NCBI RefSeq assembly: GCF_013401995.1
Contig: NZ_JACBJI010000002.1
Span: 620,989-684,988, forward strand
Source of the DNA: Flavobacterium agri
Lineage (GTDB): Bacteria; Bacteroidota; Bacteroidia; Flavobacteriales; Flavobacteriaceae
Reading direction: 5' to 3'
Length of the DNA stretch: 64,000 nt
In this document: in pieces, positions 26,115 to 34,222 of the stretch
Numbering within the stretch: position 1 is the first letter of the stretch
Layout: the number at the start of each line of letters is the position of its first letter
Position numbers and translations under genes: made by a program
Notes under the pieces: model-generated
Told to the model about the DNA's origin: nothing
The model's input: only the letters and a program-made list of their open reading frames with translations
Databases searched by the model: none

Positions 26115-26432
26115 ATGAAAGAGGAGAACTTTTTTGAGCGCGTCTACGAAATCGCAAAGCAAATTCCATACGGAAAAGTCACGTCTTACGGTGCCATCGC
26201 AAAAGCTATCGGATCGGCGCGTTCGGCAAGAATGGTCGGTTGGGCGATGAACAATTGTCCCGAAGACGTTCCCGCACATCGCGTCGTGAACCGAGTCGGC
26301 ATGCTTACGGGCAAACACCATTTCGACGGTACGAACCTGATGCAGCAATTGCTCGAAAGCGAAGGGATAAAAGTACGCGACAACCAGATCGTCGATTTTG
26401 AAAGGGTTCTTTGGACGCCTGAAGTCCGATAG
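26115..26432 (+). CDS. Alkyltransferase-like (ATL) DNA repair protein
   Basis: A 105-residue protein of the O6-alkylguanine-DNA alkyltransferase fold. The helix-turn-helix ('VTSYGAIAKAIGSARSARMVGWAMNNCP') and active-site helix ('DVPAHRVVNRVG') are clear, but the PCHRV motif reads P53-A54-H55-R56-V57, so the alkyl-accepting cysteine is alanine. Proteins with this change (ATLs) bind O6-alkylguanine without repairing it and hand it to nucleotide excision repair. The length fits an ATL and not a full MGMT with its N-terminal domain. It is the last gene of the trmB-lysE operon. Confidence 0.9.
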   Translation: MKEENFFERVYEIAKQIPYGKVTSYGAIAKAIGSARSARMVGWAMNNCPEDVPAHRVVNRVGMLTGKHHFDGTNLMQQLLESEGIKVRDNQIVDFERVLWTPEVR

Positions 26433-26512
26433 CTTAAGCGTTAAACAGCCATCGCGTTTTTTTGTATCAGCATCGCGCACTTTTGTATAAGTCGCGTAGC
26501 AAACCCCAAACA

Positions 26513-26520
26513 TAACTTTG
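26513..26520 (+). promoter_or_regulatory. -7 promoter element (TAACTTTG) of the SDR gene
   Basis: Exact TAnnTTTG, 26 bases upstream of the ATG at 26547. Confidence 0.6.
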
Positions 26521-26546
26521 TACCATCATCTTAAAACTACAAAGTC

Positions 26547-27368
26547 ATGTCTAAAACGATTTTAATAACAGGTGCTTCCAGAGGATTCGGGAAGCTTTGG
26601 GCCGAGGCCTTTTTGAAACGAGGCGATAAAGTTGCCGCTACCGCACGCAATCTAGAAGCGCTTGACGATTTGGTCGCCACTTACGGAGACGCCATTTTAC
26701 CAATCCAACTCGATGTTAACGATCGCGGCCAAAGTTTTGCGGCCGTACAAAAAGCGAAAGCTCATTTCGGTACACTCGATGTTGTGATCAACAACGCCGG
26801 TTTCGGTCTTTTCGGATCGATAGAAGAAACGTCCGAAGCCGAGGCGCGCGCCCAGATCGAAACCAACGTATTCGGTTTGCTTTGGGTTACGCAGGCCGTA
26901 CTTCCGATTTTCCGCGAACAAGGACACGGACACATCATCCAGCTTTCAAGCATCCTCGGAATCACTACATTGCCGTTGCTCGGTGTGTACAACGCATCGA
27001 AATTCGCGGTCGAAGGCTTGAGCGAAACCTTGCATCAGGAAGTGAAACAATTCGGCATCAACGTGACCATGATCGAACCGAACGGTTTCGCTACCGATTG
27101 GGCCGGAGCCAGCGCTACACATACGCAACACTTGCCAGTTTACGACGGCGTACGTGCCGCGTTCAACGAAGCGACATCCCAAGAAGGTACGTTCGGTGAT
27201 CCGAATGCCACGTCTGCGGCGGTGTTGAAACTCGTCGATTCCGAAAACCCACCGTTGCGCCTTTTCCTTGGCAAACACGCGTTGCCTTTCGCCAAACAAG
27301 CCTACGAGGAGCGCCTTGATACCTGGCAAAAATGGGATGAGGTCGCTGTTGCCGCACATGGCGCATAA
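26547..27368 (+). CDS. Short-chain dehydrogenase/reductase (SDR)
   Basis: A 273-residue classical SDR oxidoreductase. The cofactor motif TGASRGFG is at residues 8-15, 'VVINNAGFGLFG' gives the NNAG motif, and the active site Ser-Tyr-Lys is in 'LSSILGI' and 'YNASKFAVEGLSE'. Arg16-type residues after the first strand suggest NADP(H). The substrate is unknown. It stands next to an AraC regulator with a terminator hairpin between them at 27393-27427; SDR-AraC pairs of this kind are common and the regulator may control the enzyme. Confidence 0.9.
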   Translation: MSKTILITGASRGFGKLWAEAFLKRGDKVAATARNLEALDDLVATYGDAILPIQLDVNDRGQSFAAVQKAKAHFGTLDVVINNAGFGLFGSIEETSEAEARAQIETNVFGLLWVTQAVLPIFREQGHGHIIQLSSILGITTLPLLGVYNASKFAVEGLSETLHQEVKQFGINVTMIEPNGFATDWAGASATHTQHLPVYDGVRAAFNEATSQEGTFGDPNATSAAVLKLVDSENPPLRLFLGKHALPFAKQAYEERLDTWQKWDEVAVAAHGA

Positions 27369-27392
27369 ACCAGTGAAATTCAGTAATTTTAC

Positions 27393-27427
27393 GGCAGCAT
27401 TCGGCATACTTCGGATGCTGCCTTTTT
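27393..27427 (+). terminator. Terminator of the SDR gene
   Basis: GGCAGCAT (27393-27400) pairs with ATGCTGCC (27415-27422), with a second TCGG repeat in the loop, followed by TTTTT. The AraC start codon lies only ten bases further on. Confidence 0.75.
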
Positions 27428-27437
27428 GAGTAACATC

Positions 27438-28334
27438 ATGCAACATTTCAAAACCATAATAGAAGCAAGTCGCGCGGCAGGTTTCTCACCACCCGAAAAT
27501 CCTTTGTTGGGATTGGTGTTCTGCGAGAACGAAGCGGCGTGCAACATTGTAGAAGGTTCGTTCACGGGCGATTTTTACCTGATCGGATTCAAGAAACTCA
27601 AAGCCGGCTTCATCAATTACGGACGCACGAAATACGATCACGACAACGGTTCGCTTTCGTTTTTCAAGCCGCGCCAGATCATCGAAATCCGAGACGTCGA
27701 GCTTGAGGAAAAAGGATTTTTGATGTTCATCCATCAGGATTACCTTAACGGACATACGCTTCACCACGAAATCAAGAAGTACGGATTTTTTGATTACGAA
27801 GCCAACGAGGCCTTGCACCTTTCGCCCCGAGAAGAAGAAATCATCTGGGAACTGTATTACAAGATAGAAGCCGAATACAAAAACAACCAGGACGAATACA
27901 GCCGCGAGATCATCCTCACGCACATCGATTCGATCCTCAAGTATTCGCAACGGTTTTACAAACGCCAATTCCTCAATCGTTCGGAGTTGTCGGGCGTGAC
28001 GGTTTCCAAATTCAACGCGTATCTGCAAGGGTATTTCGAATCGGGCCAATTAAAGCTCAACGGATTGCCCAGCGTAAAATCGATGGCCGAAAAACTCAAT
28101 ACGTCCTCGCGATATTTAACCGATTTGCTGCGCCAGGAAACCGGCAAGACCGCACTCGAACTGATTCATATCTTTCTGGTTGAGGAAGCGAAAAACCTGC
28201 TGCAGTCGTCTTCGATTACCGTCGCCGAAACCGCTTACGAGCTTGGGTTCGAGAATCCGCCGTATTTTACGAGATTGTTCAAGAAGGAAACGGGTTTGAC
28301 TCCGGTCGCGTACCGAAATCAGCTGTTGAATTGA
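27438..28334 (+). CDS. AraC-family transcriptional regulator
   Basis: A 298-residue regulator. The C-terminal 100 residues carry two helix-turn-helix units ('LPSVKSMAEKLNTSSRYLTDLLRQETGKTALELIHIFLVEEAKNLL' and 'SITVAETAYELGFENPPYFTRLFKKETGLTPVAYRNQLL'), the AraC/XylS DNA-binding domain. The N-terminal part is a cupin-like sensor ('FYLIGFKKLKAGFINYGRTKYDHDNGSLSFFKPRQIIEI'). The ATG at 27438 was used; an earlier TTG at 27426 lies in the upstream terminator. It probably regulates the adjacent SDR. Confidence 0.9.
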   Translation: MQHFKTIIEASRAAGFSPPENPLLGLVFCENEAACNIVEGSFTGDFYLIGFKKLKAGFINYGRTKYDHDNGSLSFFKPRQIIEIRDVELEEKGFLMFIHQDYLNGHTLHHEIKKYGFFDYEANEALHLSPREEEIIWELYYKIEAEYKNNQDEYSREIILTHIDSILKYSQRFYKRQFLNRSELSGVTVSKFNAYLQGYFESGQLKLNGLPSVKSMAEKLNTSSRYLTDLLRQETGKTALELIHIFLVEEAKNLLQSSSITVAETAYELGFENPPYFTRLFKKETGLTPVAYRNQLLN

Positions 28335-28345
28335 AGTTTTTGTTT

Positions 28346-28402
28346 GCCACGAACTTCACTAATTAGAACTATCCAATTAGTGACATTCGTGTAATTCGTG
28401 GC
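28346..28402. repeat. Compound inverted repeat of the GCCACGAA family
   Basis: GCCACGAA (28346-28353) pairs with TTCGTGGC (28395-28402), and inside it CACTAATT (28357-28364) pairs with AATTAGTG (28375-28382). It fills the gap between the convergent AraC and kinase genes. I recall very similar palindromes between genes in many flavobacterial genomes; that recollection is not a search result. Confidence 0.7.
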
Positions 28403-28404
28403 GA

Positions 28405-29727
28405 CTAACTGATCATCAGACACACCAGAAATTCGGTGCGTCCGTCGCGAGGCGCATAACTCAAATATCCGCCATGCGCTTCGACGATATTTTTCGATAA
28501 CGTAAGACCGATTCCCGCTCCGTCTTTGCGCGTCGTGAAAAACGGCAGGAAAATCTTGTCGCGGATTTCTTTCTCTATGCCTTTTCCGGTGTCCGAAATG
28601 GCAACGAACAATCGATTCGGTTCAGTCCAGGATTCGAGGTAAATCTTCTTTTCGTTTTTGTCCTTGAGCGCGAGGATACTGTTCGTGATCAGGTTGATGA
28701 AAACCTGTTCCATCTGTTGCGCATCCAAATCTACAGCCGAAATCACGTTGACGTTGTTTTCTACCGAAATTCCGTCCTGTTTGAGGATGGGCGACATCAC
28801 CTGCAGGCATTCCTTGAGCAATTGGTTGATGTTGATGGGTTTTTTGATCGGCGTCGGAAGCATCGTGAGCCTGCGGTAATTCTCCACGAAAAATTTGAGG
28901 TGATTGCTTCGGTTGAGGATCGTCGACAAACCTTCGCGGATGTCGTCGAGGTCGTCGGCATCTGGCGTTTCGTCTTTTACCAAATCGTTGAGACTTTGCG
29001 AAAGCGACTGGATCGGCGTAAGCGAGTTCATGAGTTCGTGCGAAATCACGTTCATCAGGTTCACCCAAGCCTGCTTTTCCTTGCGTTCGATTACTTTTTG
29101 GATGGAATCCAGCAAAACCACGTAATACAAGTCTTCGAACGACTGGGTTTTCGAAGTTTGTATCGAAAACGTCTGCAATTCGCCTTCCTCGACACGGATT
29201 TCGGCCGACGACTTCATTTCGGCAAAATCGCTTTCCTCCAAAATCTGGGCGAACGACGGGATTTTTTCACGCAAATGTTGCCAGTTGCGAAATTTCGGCG
29301 CTCCGAAAAGCCTCGAAAAATAATCGTTCATCAAAAACACCGTCCAATCGCCTTCCGATTTCTTCAAGATCAGGATGGCCGTATCTACGTTGTCCAAAAT
29401 AGACGTGAACACGAAATCGCGCGAAGAAAGCTCGTGCTGGCGTTTGCGCATGGTCTCGTAAAGCGTATACAGGTTGGCGTAATTGCCCGATTGGTAATTT
29501 TCGGGTAGGTTCGAAGAGAAATCCTCGTGCAAGATCGACAGGATTGTCTTGTCGTAAACCAACGTGCGGTTTTTGGTGTAGAAGTACAGTTCGATCAAGC
29601 AAAGCGCGCTCACGAAAATCGCGAACAACGCGTTGTACGGCATTTTTCCGAACAAAAGGAAAGCGGCCAGCCCGAGCAAGGCGACCAACAGGAAAATCCT
29701 CAAGAATAAAGCCGTGTGGAAGCGCAT
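28405..29727 (-). CDS. NtrB/NtrY-like sensor histidine kinase
   Basis: A 440-residue membrane kinase. Two helices (about 8-27 and 30-50), a PAS-like region (103-215; 'RDFVFTSILDNVDTAILILKKSEGDWTVFLMNDYFSRLFG'), the phospho-acceptor His230 in 'LMNVISHELMNSLTPIQSLSQ', and the ATP domain ('QVFINLITNSILAL', 'ISDTGKGIEKE', 'DGAGIGLTLSKNIVEAHGG'). The short 'HELMNSLTP' H-box is that of kinases paired with sigma-54 activators. It lies four bases after the regulator gene on the same strand and forms a two-component system with it. The signal is unknown. Confidence 0.92.
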   Translation of the reverse strand: MRFHTALFLRIFLLVALLGLAAFLLFGKMPYNALFAIFVSALCLIELYFYTKNRTLVYDKTILSILHEDFSSNLPENYQSGNYANLYTLYETMRKRQHELSSRDFVFTSILDNVDTAILILKKSEGDWTVFLMNDYFSRLFGAPKFRNWQHLREKIPSFAQILEESDFAEMKSSAEIRVEEGELQTFSIQTSKTQSFEDLYYVVLLDSIQKVIERKEKQAWVNLMNVISHELMNSLTPIQSLSQSLNDLVKDETPDADDLDDIREGLSTILNRSNHLKFFVENYRRLTMLPTPIKKPININQLLKECLQVMSPILKQDGISVENNVNVISAVDLDAQQMEQVFINLITNSILALKDKNEKKIYLESWTEPNRLFVAISDTGKGIEKEIRDKIFLPFFTTRKDGAGIGLTLSKNIVEAHGGYLSYAPRDGRTEFLVCLMIS

Positions 29728-29731
29728 ACGA

Positions 29732-31081
29732 TTATTTTTGACCGATGTTGTATTTCTCTAAACGACGATACAAGGCCGGTCGCGAAAGCCCCAATTCGTC
29801 GGCGGTTTTCGAGATGTTGCCCGAATGTTTGGCCAAAGCTTTTTCTATGGCCTGGCGTTCCAAATCGGATAGTGGACTGTCCTCGTCGAATTTCACTTGG
29901 GGTTGGTAATCGAAAACATCGAGATCGGAAACCGAAATCTTGCCCGAATCGTTCAAAATCACGGCGCGCTCGATCTTGTTTTCCATCTCGCGAATATTTC
30001 CTGGCCACGGATAGCGCTCGAGCCAATCGAGGTTTTCACCGTCGAAAGCCAGATCGCGCAGGTTGTATTTCTCGGCTTTGTCGGCAAGCAGGAATTCGGC
30101 AAGCGGCAAAATATCCGATTGTCGTTCGCGCAACGGCGGAAGCGTAATTTCCATGGTGTTGATGCGATAGAACAAATCTTCGCGGAAATGTTTCTTTCTG
30201 ACTTCTTCCGAAATATTGATGTTCGTGGCCGAAATGATCCTCACGTCGAGCGCACGCGGTTTGCTTTCCCCAAGCCTCACGACCGATTTCGTCTGTAAAA
30301 CCGAAAGCAGCTTGGCTTGCAAATGAAGCGGTACGTTGCCGATCTCGTCGAGGAAAATCGTGCCGCCTTGAGCGGTTTCGAAACGTCCGGCCGTGTCGGT
30401 TTTGGCATCGGTAAACGCGCCTTTGGCATATCCGAACAATTCGCTTTCGAACAGATTGTCGCTCAACGAACCCAAATCGACATGCACGAACGGCTGGTCT
30501 TTTCTGTTGGAATGCCGATGGATGTATTCGGCCATCACGTATTTCCCGGTGCCGTTTTCGCCAAGCAGCAAAATGTTCGCATCCGTTCTGGCGACTTTGT
30601 CGGCTACGGAATACGCTTGTTTGATTTTTGGCGAAGTGCCGATGAAGAACGATTTATCGCCCGAAAACTCGACGGGTTTTTTCTGCCTGCGTCTGCTTTC
30701 GGCTACTGCTTTCTCTACTACATCAAGCAATTTTTCGTTCTCCCAAGGCTTCATCATATAATCGAAAGCCCCGATCTTGATGCCTTCTACGGCGGTTTCG
30801 ATCTTTCCGAAAGCGGTCATGAGCACGACGGCCGTGTTCGGATATAAGCTTGTGATCTCGCGTAGCCAATGTATGCCTTCGCGCCCGTCTTCGAACCCGA
30901 TGCGGTAATTCATGTCGAGCATGACCACGTCGGGTTTGTGCTCGGCCAAAAGTTGGTAGAGCGTTCGTGGATTGCTCGTGGTATGGATGGCCTCAAAGTG
31001 TTTCTTGAGCGCCATTTTCGCGGCAAAAAGTATTTCTTCCTGATCGTCGACGACTAAAATCGCGGCCTGTTTTTTCCTCAT
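29732..31081 (-). CDS. Sigma-54-dependent response regulator (NtrC family)
   Basis: A 449-residue NtrC-type activator: receiver with Asp56, AAA+ domain with Walker A GENGTGK (174-180), Walker B 'GTIFLDEIGNV', and sigma-54 contact loop GAFTDA at 221-226 (the canonical sequence is GAFTGA), arginine fingers 'REDLFYRINTMEITLPPLRER', and a C-terminal Fis-type helix-turn-helix ('ALAKHSGNISKTADELGLSRPALYRRLEKYNI'). It activates sigma-54 promoters from distant enhancer sites. The TGTCCG repeats in front of it (31081-31128) are probable binding sites, which would give autoregulation and control of the divergent transport operon. Confidence 0.94.
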   Translation of the reverse strand: MRKKQAAILVVDDQEEILFAAKMALKKHFEAIHTTSNPRTLYQLLAEHKPDVVMLDMNYRIGFEDGREGIHWLREITSLYPNTAVVLMTAFGKIETAVEGIKIGAFDYMMKPWENEKLLDVVEKAVAESRRRQKKPVEFSGDKSFFIGTSPKIKQAYSVADKVARTDANILLLGENGTGKYVMAEYIHRHSNRKDQPFVHVDLGSLSDNLFESELFGYAKGAFTDAKTDTAGRFETAQGGTIFLDEIGNVPLHLQAKLLSVLQTKSVVRLGESKPRALDVRIISATNINISEEVRKKHFREDLFYRINTMEITLPPLRERQSDILPLAEFLLADKAEKYNLRDLAFDGENLDWLERYPWPGNIREMENKIERAVILNDSGKISVSDLDVFDYQPQVKFDEDSPLSDLERQAIEKALAKHSGNISKTADELGLSRPALYRRLEKYNIGQK

Positions 31082-31128
31082 GTCCGTTCGCTGTCCGAAT
31101 GTGTACGTTCACTGTCCGATATCGGACA
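31081..31128. promoter_or_regulatory. Operator/enhancer array of TGTCCG half-sites
   Basis: TGTCCG occurs at 31081, 31092 and 31113 (offsets 11 and 21, one and two helical turns); the last forms the perfect 16-bp palindrome TGTCCGATATCGGACA at 31113-31128. A 14-bp direct repeat, CGTTCRCTGTCCGA, occurs at 31085-31098 and 31106-31119. It sits about 90-135 bases upstream of the transport gene, as expected for an NtrC-type enhancer. Confidence 0.65.
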
Positions 31129-31191
31129 CCATAAAAAATATGAATGAAAAATAAAAAATTGATTTTCAGTTGTTTATGATTTTATTTTTGA

Positions 31192-31209
31192 TTGGCACGA
31201 TTATGCCAA
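31192..31209 (+). promoter_or_regulatory. Sigma-54-like -24/-12 element overlapping the palindrome TTGGCA-N6-TGCCAA
   Basis: TTGGCACG matches the -24 element perfectly and ATGCC resembles the -12 element, but the GG-to-GC distance is nine bases instead of the usual ten. The site is also a perfect inverted repeat. A transcript starting about 12 bases downstream would have a short leader to the ATG at 31236. Confidence 0.45.
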
Positions 31210-31235
31210 ATGACTATGTGCAAACAAAATAAATC

Positions 31236-32474
31236 ATGGATACCGTCATCACCCGTAAAAGTAAAAAATTAAAGATAGCAAGCCTTGCCGGCATCGCGAT
31301 TTTGGCCTTTTCGCTTATGGCGTATTTCTCGTTCACGAAAAAACGTTCGCTCAACGTGACGGCTTCCGAAATCATCATCAAGGCGGCTTCCGATGAACAA
31401 TTCGAAGATTTCATGACGTTCGAGGCGCGTGTCGAGCCTTTGCATTCGATGTTCGTCAATATCGTCGAAGGCGGATCGGTTCAGGAAATTTTCGCCGAAA
31501 ACGGAACGCACGTCGAGAAAGGGCAGGCACTCGCCAAGATGTACAACCCGAATTCGGAATTGTCGTATATGACGCAGGAAACGGCCATCATCGAGCAAAT
31601 GAACAACCTGAATTCGGGGAAACTCAACATCCGCAACCAGGAATTGGGACTCATCAAGGATCTGGCAAGCATCGAACACGATTACAACGACGCGAAAAGA
31701 CTGTACGAACTCAACAAAAAACTGTTCGAGAAAGACGTGATTTCGCGCAACGACTGGAATTCGTTCCAGGAAAATTTCCGCTACCAAACCGAAAGACGCG
31801 ACCAGATCAAACAAAGCGTGCAACGTGAAAAAGCATCGAACCGCATCCAGATCGCGCAAATAGACCGTTCGATCGCGACGATGGAGAAAAGCCTCGAGAT
31901 CTTGCGCGACAACAAAAAGAACTTTTTGATTACGGCCACGCAATCGGGAACGCTGACGTCGTTCGAGCCGATCATCGGAAAAACGTATCAGGTAGGCGAA
32001 AGTATCGGAAAGATCGATTTGCAGCAAGGGTATAAATTGGTCGCCGACGTAGACGAATTTTATTTGGAAAAAGTAGCCGTCGGTCAAAAAGGAAACATCG
32101 AATTCAAGGGACAAACCGTCGAAGTCACCGTAATCAAAGTGCTTCCCGAGGTAAAAGGCGGCCGTTTCCAGGTCGAGCTCGCATTCCCCGAAGGTTCGAA
32201 ATTGGCTTTGCAGCAAGGCGTCACGTTCGGAGTCCGGCTTATTTTATCAGGCAAGGAAAAGCAGCTCGTGATTTCGAAAGGGCAATTTTTCCAGGAAACA
32301 TCGGGCAAATGGATTTTCGTGGTCAACGGAGACAAAGCCGAAAGACGCGCCATCAAGCTCGGACGTGAAAACCCCGACTATTACGAAGTCCTGTCGGGCC
32401 TGAAAGCCGGAGAAAGAGTGGTCGTTTCCTCTTATGCGGATTATAAGGACGTGGACGAACTCAATCTCCAATAG
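31236..32474 (+). CDS. Periplasmic adaptor of an ABC exporter (HlyD/MacA family)
   Basis: A 412-residue membrane-fusion protein. A single N-terminal helix (about 17-30) anchors it; the lipoyl-like half-motif 'SMFVNIVEGGSVQEIFAENGTHVEKGQALAKMYNP' and its second half near 225 flank a coiled-coil hairpin (about 110-215), followed by beta-barrel and membrane-proximal domains ('VTVIKVLPEVKGGRFQVELAFPEGSKLALQQGVTFGVRLIL'). It links an inner-membrane ABC pump to an outer-membrane channel. The ATPase and permease lie downstream in the same operon; no TolC-like gene is in the window. Expression probably depends on the divergent NtrC-like system. Confidence 0.92.
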   Translation: MDTVITRKSKKLKIASLAGIAILAFSLMAYFSFTKKRSLNVTASEIIIKAASDEQFEDFMTFEARVEPLHSMFVNIVEGGSVQEIFAENGTHVEKGQALAKMYNPNSELSYMTQETAIIEQMNNLNSGKLNIRNQELGLIKDLASIEHDYNDAKRLYELNKKLFEKDVISRNDWNSFQENFRYQTERRDQIKQSVQREKASNRIQIAQIDRSIATMEKSLEILRDNKKNFLITATQSGTLTSFEPIIGKTYQVGESIGKIDLQQGYKLVADVDEFYLEKVAVGQKGNIEFKGQTVEVTVIKVLPEVKGGRFQVELAFPEGSKLALQQGVTFGVRLILSGKEKQLVISKGQFFQETSGKWIFVVNGDKAERRAIKLGRENPDYYEVLSGLKAGERVVVSSYADYKDVDELNLQ

Positions 32475-32681
32475 AAATAAAGCATAACAATAAACAATCA
32501 TCAATCAAAAAGTGCCCTAATCAAGCACGACCGCGCAACGGACTTCATCACTCCGTTGCGCTGCACAATCGGGTTTCAATCACGCAATCAATCAAAAAAA
32601 ATCAATCAGTTCCCACAAATCACCTAATCTGAAAATCAGTTAATCTAAAATCGATCAATCTAAATCAAAATCAATCAGAAA
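32475..32681. other. Intergenic leader rich in ATCAATC repeats
   Basis: Between the adaptor and the small secreted protein, the sequence has many copies of ATCAATCA(A) and AATCAAT-like words plus a hairpin-prone stretch (CAACGGAC...CTCCGTTGCG). It contains no gene. Confidence 0.5.
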
Positions 32682-33116
32682 ATGAAAAATCCAATCCTCA
32701 TCGCAATCCTGTTCATCGCATTTTCGATGAATGCACAACTCAAGCACGTAAAGGCTTCGGGCACACATTTCGACAAAGGCGTCGACAGCAAAAACTGGAG
32801 CAACAAGACCGACGGCGAATCGACGGCCGCCAAATTCAGTAATTATACAGGCGAATCATTCGTGACATTCGTTTCGGATGTGCCCGTAAAACTTACGCTC
32901 GATTATGTGCTCGCACTTACCAAAGGTGAAGGCGAAGTCGTATTTTCGGGAAATGGGAACGCTGAACAAGTAGCTTCGCTCGCACTTGGGGCAAAAGGAA
33001 CCGGAGTCAATACAGACAAAAGAACGTTTGACCTTGAAGCCGGAAAAGAGTACAGGCTCATTTTTACAGGCAAGGAAGCGAAAGGCGCGTTTACGTGTAG
33101 TTGGAGCGAAATGTGA
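32682..33116 (+). CDS. Small secreted beta-rich protein of unknown function
   Basis: A 144-residue protein with a signal peptide ('MKNPILIAILFIAFSMNAQ', cut after residue 19). The mature part is rich in Gly, Thr and Lys with an alternating strand pattern ('LTLDYVLALTKGEGEVVFSGNG', 'TDKRTFDLEAGKEYRLIFTGKEAKGAFTCSW'), as in a small beta-sandwich; the last strand resembles a carbohydrate- or ligand-binding sandwich, but I recognise no family. It lies in the same direction between adaptor and ATPase and is likely co-expressed with them. Its place in an exporter operon suggests a cargo or periplasmic helper; this is inference. Confidence 0.65.
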   Translation: MKNPILIAILFIAFSMNAQLKHVKASGTHFDKGVDSKNWSNKTDGESTAAKFSNYTGESFVTFVSDVPVKLTLDYVLALTKGEGEVVFSGNGNAEQVASLALGAKGTGVNTDKRTFDLEAGKEYRLIFTGKEAKGAFTCSWSEM

Positions 33117-33190
33117 AATGTGAAATGTAAAATGTAAAATGTGGGAAGTGAAATGTGAATAGTAATTAGGAAATAGCGAAATGTGAAAGG
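33112..33190. repeat. Degenerate tandem repeat of TGTGAAA / TGTAAAA
   Basis: Right after the stop of the secreted protein, words such as AAATGTGAAATGTAAAATG repeat with a period of 8 to 9 bases. It is low-complexity DNA of the kind that slips during replication. Confidence 0.6.
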
Positions 33191-33322
33191 GATAATTTGG
33201 AATGATTAAATGTCTTTTGATTTGAGATTTCATGTAGCTAAGTCCACAAAGCATTTTGCCAACCACCGTTCACTAATCACCGTTCACCAATCAAAACAAC
33301 AATTCAATCAACAATCAAAAAT

Positions 33323-34036
33323 ATGATCACAATCAATAACCTATCGAAAGTTTTCCGCACCGAAGACGTGCAAACCACGGCGCTCAACGGCATCAGCCTA
33401 ACCATCAACCAAGGCGATTTCCTGTCGATCATGGGACCTTCAGGTTGTGGCAAATCGACTTTGCTCAACATCGTCGGATTGCTCGACAGCCCAAGCGGTG
33501 GAAGTTACATGTTGCTCGACAAGGAAATGGTCGGGCTAAAGGAAAAAGACCGTGCCGAGGTGCGCAAACACAACATCGGCTTCATTTTCCAGAACTTCAA
33601 CCTGATCGACGAGCTTTCGGTTTTCGACAATATCGAATTGCCGCTGATCTATAACAAAGTCCCGTCTTCGGACAGAAGAAAAAAAGTCGAGGAAATCGCC
33701 GAAAAACTAGGAATCGCACACCGTTTGAAACATTTCCCTCAACAATTGTCCGGCGGACAGCAACAACGCGTCGCCGTGGCCCGCGCTTTGGTCACCGATC
33801 CTAAAATCATTTTGGCCGATGAGCCGACGGGAAACCTCGATTCCAAAAACGGGAACGAAGTCATGGAACTGTTGACCGATCTGCATGCCAAAGGCGCGAC
33901 GATCCTGATGGTGACGCACAGCGATTACGACGCTTCGTTTTCGCAACGCACGATCCATATGAAAGACGGCGTGGTGTTCTCTGAAAAGAACAACCAACGA
34001 AACATAGACGTATTCATGGACGCCCAAAAACTGTAA
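33323..34036 (+). CDS. ABC transporter ATP-binding protein (MacB/LolD type)
   Basis: A 237-residue ATPase. Walker A is GPSGCGKST (about 38-46), Q-loop 'FIFQNFNL', signature LSGGQQQRVAVARAL near 145, Walker B 'KIILADEPTGNLDS' and the H-loop histidine in 'MVTHSDYDA'. The signature and the short size place it in the lipoprotein-release/macrolide-export branch (LolD, MacB, FtsE). It works with the permease at 34219-36648. The gene is followed by a 60-codon frame three bases after its stop. Confidence 0.95.
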   Translation: MITINNLSKVFRTEDVQTTALNGISLTINQGDFLSIMGPSGCGKSTLLNIVGLLDSPSGGSYMLLDKEMVGLKEKDRAEVRKHNIGFIFQNFNLIDELSVFDNIELPLIYNKVPSSDRRKKVEEIAEKLGIAHRLKHFPQQLSGGQQQRVAVARALVTDPKIILADEPTGNLDSKNGNEVMELLTDLHAKGATILMVTHSDYDASFSQRTIHMKDGVVFSEKNNQRNIDVFMDAQKL

Positions 34037-34039
34037 GCC

Positions 34040-34222
34040 ATGCAAAAGATAATCTTCAAATTCACGATGGTCGTCACCTCGGCGTTGGCGAGCCATACGG
34101 TTGAGACGAAATTGCAGATGCCGCAACTTCCGAAACCCGAAATCCGTGTAGAGAAAGCAAAACCGGCCGATTCGCTTCCGGCAACGAAACTCGAGTGTAA
34201 CAAGAAAACCGCATTGTCATGA
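34040..34222 (+). CDS. Small protein between the ABC ATPase and permease
   Basis: A possible 60-residue protein with a weak N-terminal hydrophobic segment ('FKFTMVVTSALASHTVET') and a Pro/Lys-rich tail. It starts three bases after the ATPase stop and its own stop overlaps the permease ATG by four bases (ATGA), the spacing of translationally coupled genes, which is the main support. Nothing in the sequence identifies a function; it could also be a coupling device only. Confidence 0.5.
   Translation: MQKIIFKFTMVVTSALASHTVETKLQMPQLPKPEIRVEKAKPADSLPATKLECNKKTALS

Noticed and set aside
32475..32681. CRISPR-like array in the ATCAATC-rich stretch
   Set aside because: The words are short, irregularly spaced and lack unique spacers and cas genes.
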